NCBI GenBank assembly: GCA_014885115.2
Contig: WKLE02000341.1
Span: forward strand, 1 to 21,534
Length of the DNA: 21,534 bases
Source: Asterionellopsis glacialis
Lineage: Eukaryota; Bacillariophyta; Plagiogrammaphyceae; Rhaphoneidales; Asterionellopsidaceae
Direction: 5' to 3'
Shown: positions 21,185 through 21,534 of the stretch, one piece after another
Layout: each line of letters begins with the position of its first letter
Numbering within the stretch: the stretch's first letter is position 1
Made by a program: the position numbers and the translations under genes
Notes under the pieces: model-generated
What the model was told of the DNA's origin: nothing
Seen by the model: only the letters and a program-made list of their open reading frames with translations
Database searches by the model: none

Positions 21185-21534
21185 TCTTCAATTAACGCAT
21201 TTCCTGTTAAATGACCTACGAAGCCAACGATCTCATCACGTTCAATTATGTTTTTTGGGTTTAATCGTGGATTGTGTTTATATATTTTTGTATCTTATAT
21301 ATAAGGGGTAATCAAACGTAGTATGGCAGGATAGTGAGCCCCCTGCTCAGGGGTGATTTGAAGAGTACCAGGCACGTAGCAGTCAAGTGAAGGAGTAGCA
21401 AGTTGTTTGTCATTTACAAATGCCTAAATGTCGTTGATAGCAAATATATTCACAAGGTGGTTTGACATCCATGATGGCATCTCCGACGCTCATGTCACAA
21501 CATGGTGAAACACCTAATCGTCAAATTAGTTTAC
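21185..21534. other. AT-rich right edge, nothing recognised
   Basis: No coding signature. A GC hairpin CCCCT-GCTC-AGGGG lies at 21340-21353. The edge of the window cuts off any following gene. Confidence 0.4.

Overview
The window looks like nuclear DNA of a diatom (ochrophyte alga). The main evidence is a fucoxanthin-chlorophyll a/c antenna gene whose product has a short signal peptide ending in an AAFAP motif, the plastid-import signature of diatoms and relatives. GT-AG introns of 138-381 bp, Thr/Ser/Asn-rich low-complexity protein arms, a P2A Ca2+-ATPase with a similar N-terminal leader, and RI-type leucine-rich-repeat (LRR) genes of a style common in diatoms agree with this. The species cannot be told from the sequence.

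Layout. 1-400: a repeat patch very rich in GTAC. 521-1556: a decayed 5' half of a carnitine/choline O-acyltransferase gene. 1864-5262 (-): RRP6/EXOSC10 exosome exonuclease. 5263-6279: divergent promoter region with a hairpin, GGCGCC sites and a perfect TGACGTCA. 6280-7242 (+): fucoxanthin-chlorophyll protein (FCP), one intron. 7243-8477: non-coding, with a (TG)n microsatellite. 8478-12501 (+): three-exon SERCA-type Ca2+-ATPase with a putative plastid-targeting leader. 12713-13255 (-): small two-exon protein resembling the Tim17/22/23 fold family. 13875-14942 (+): LRR gene, followed by LRR debris to about 15250. 15302-18913 (-): ERMARD/DUF4209-like protein with two R-x4-H (HEPN-like) motifs. 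19770-20501: inverted, near-identical, truncated copy of the first 60% of the LRR gene, abutting an older diverged copy of the LRR leader up to about 20700. 20700-21534: mostly non-coding, with one possible first exon and an 18-bp tandem repeat.

The genes do not form an operon or an obvious pathway; this is ordinary eukaryotic gene packing with alternating strands. Two themes stand out. The first is plastid biology: an antenna protein and a candidate plastid-membrane Ca2+ pump lie about 1.2 kb apart. The second is RNA turnover: RRP6 and an ERMARD-like HEPN protein. The region from 13.6 to 20.7 kb is structurally dynamic. The ERMARD-like gene sits between two inverted LRR copies of about 740 bp, and at least three generations of the same LRR leader can be read. 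I found no CRISPR array, tRNA, rRNA or intact transposon.
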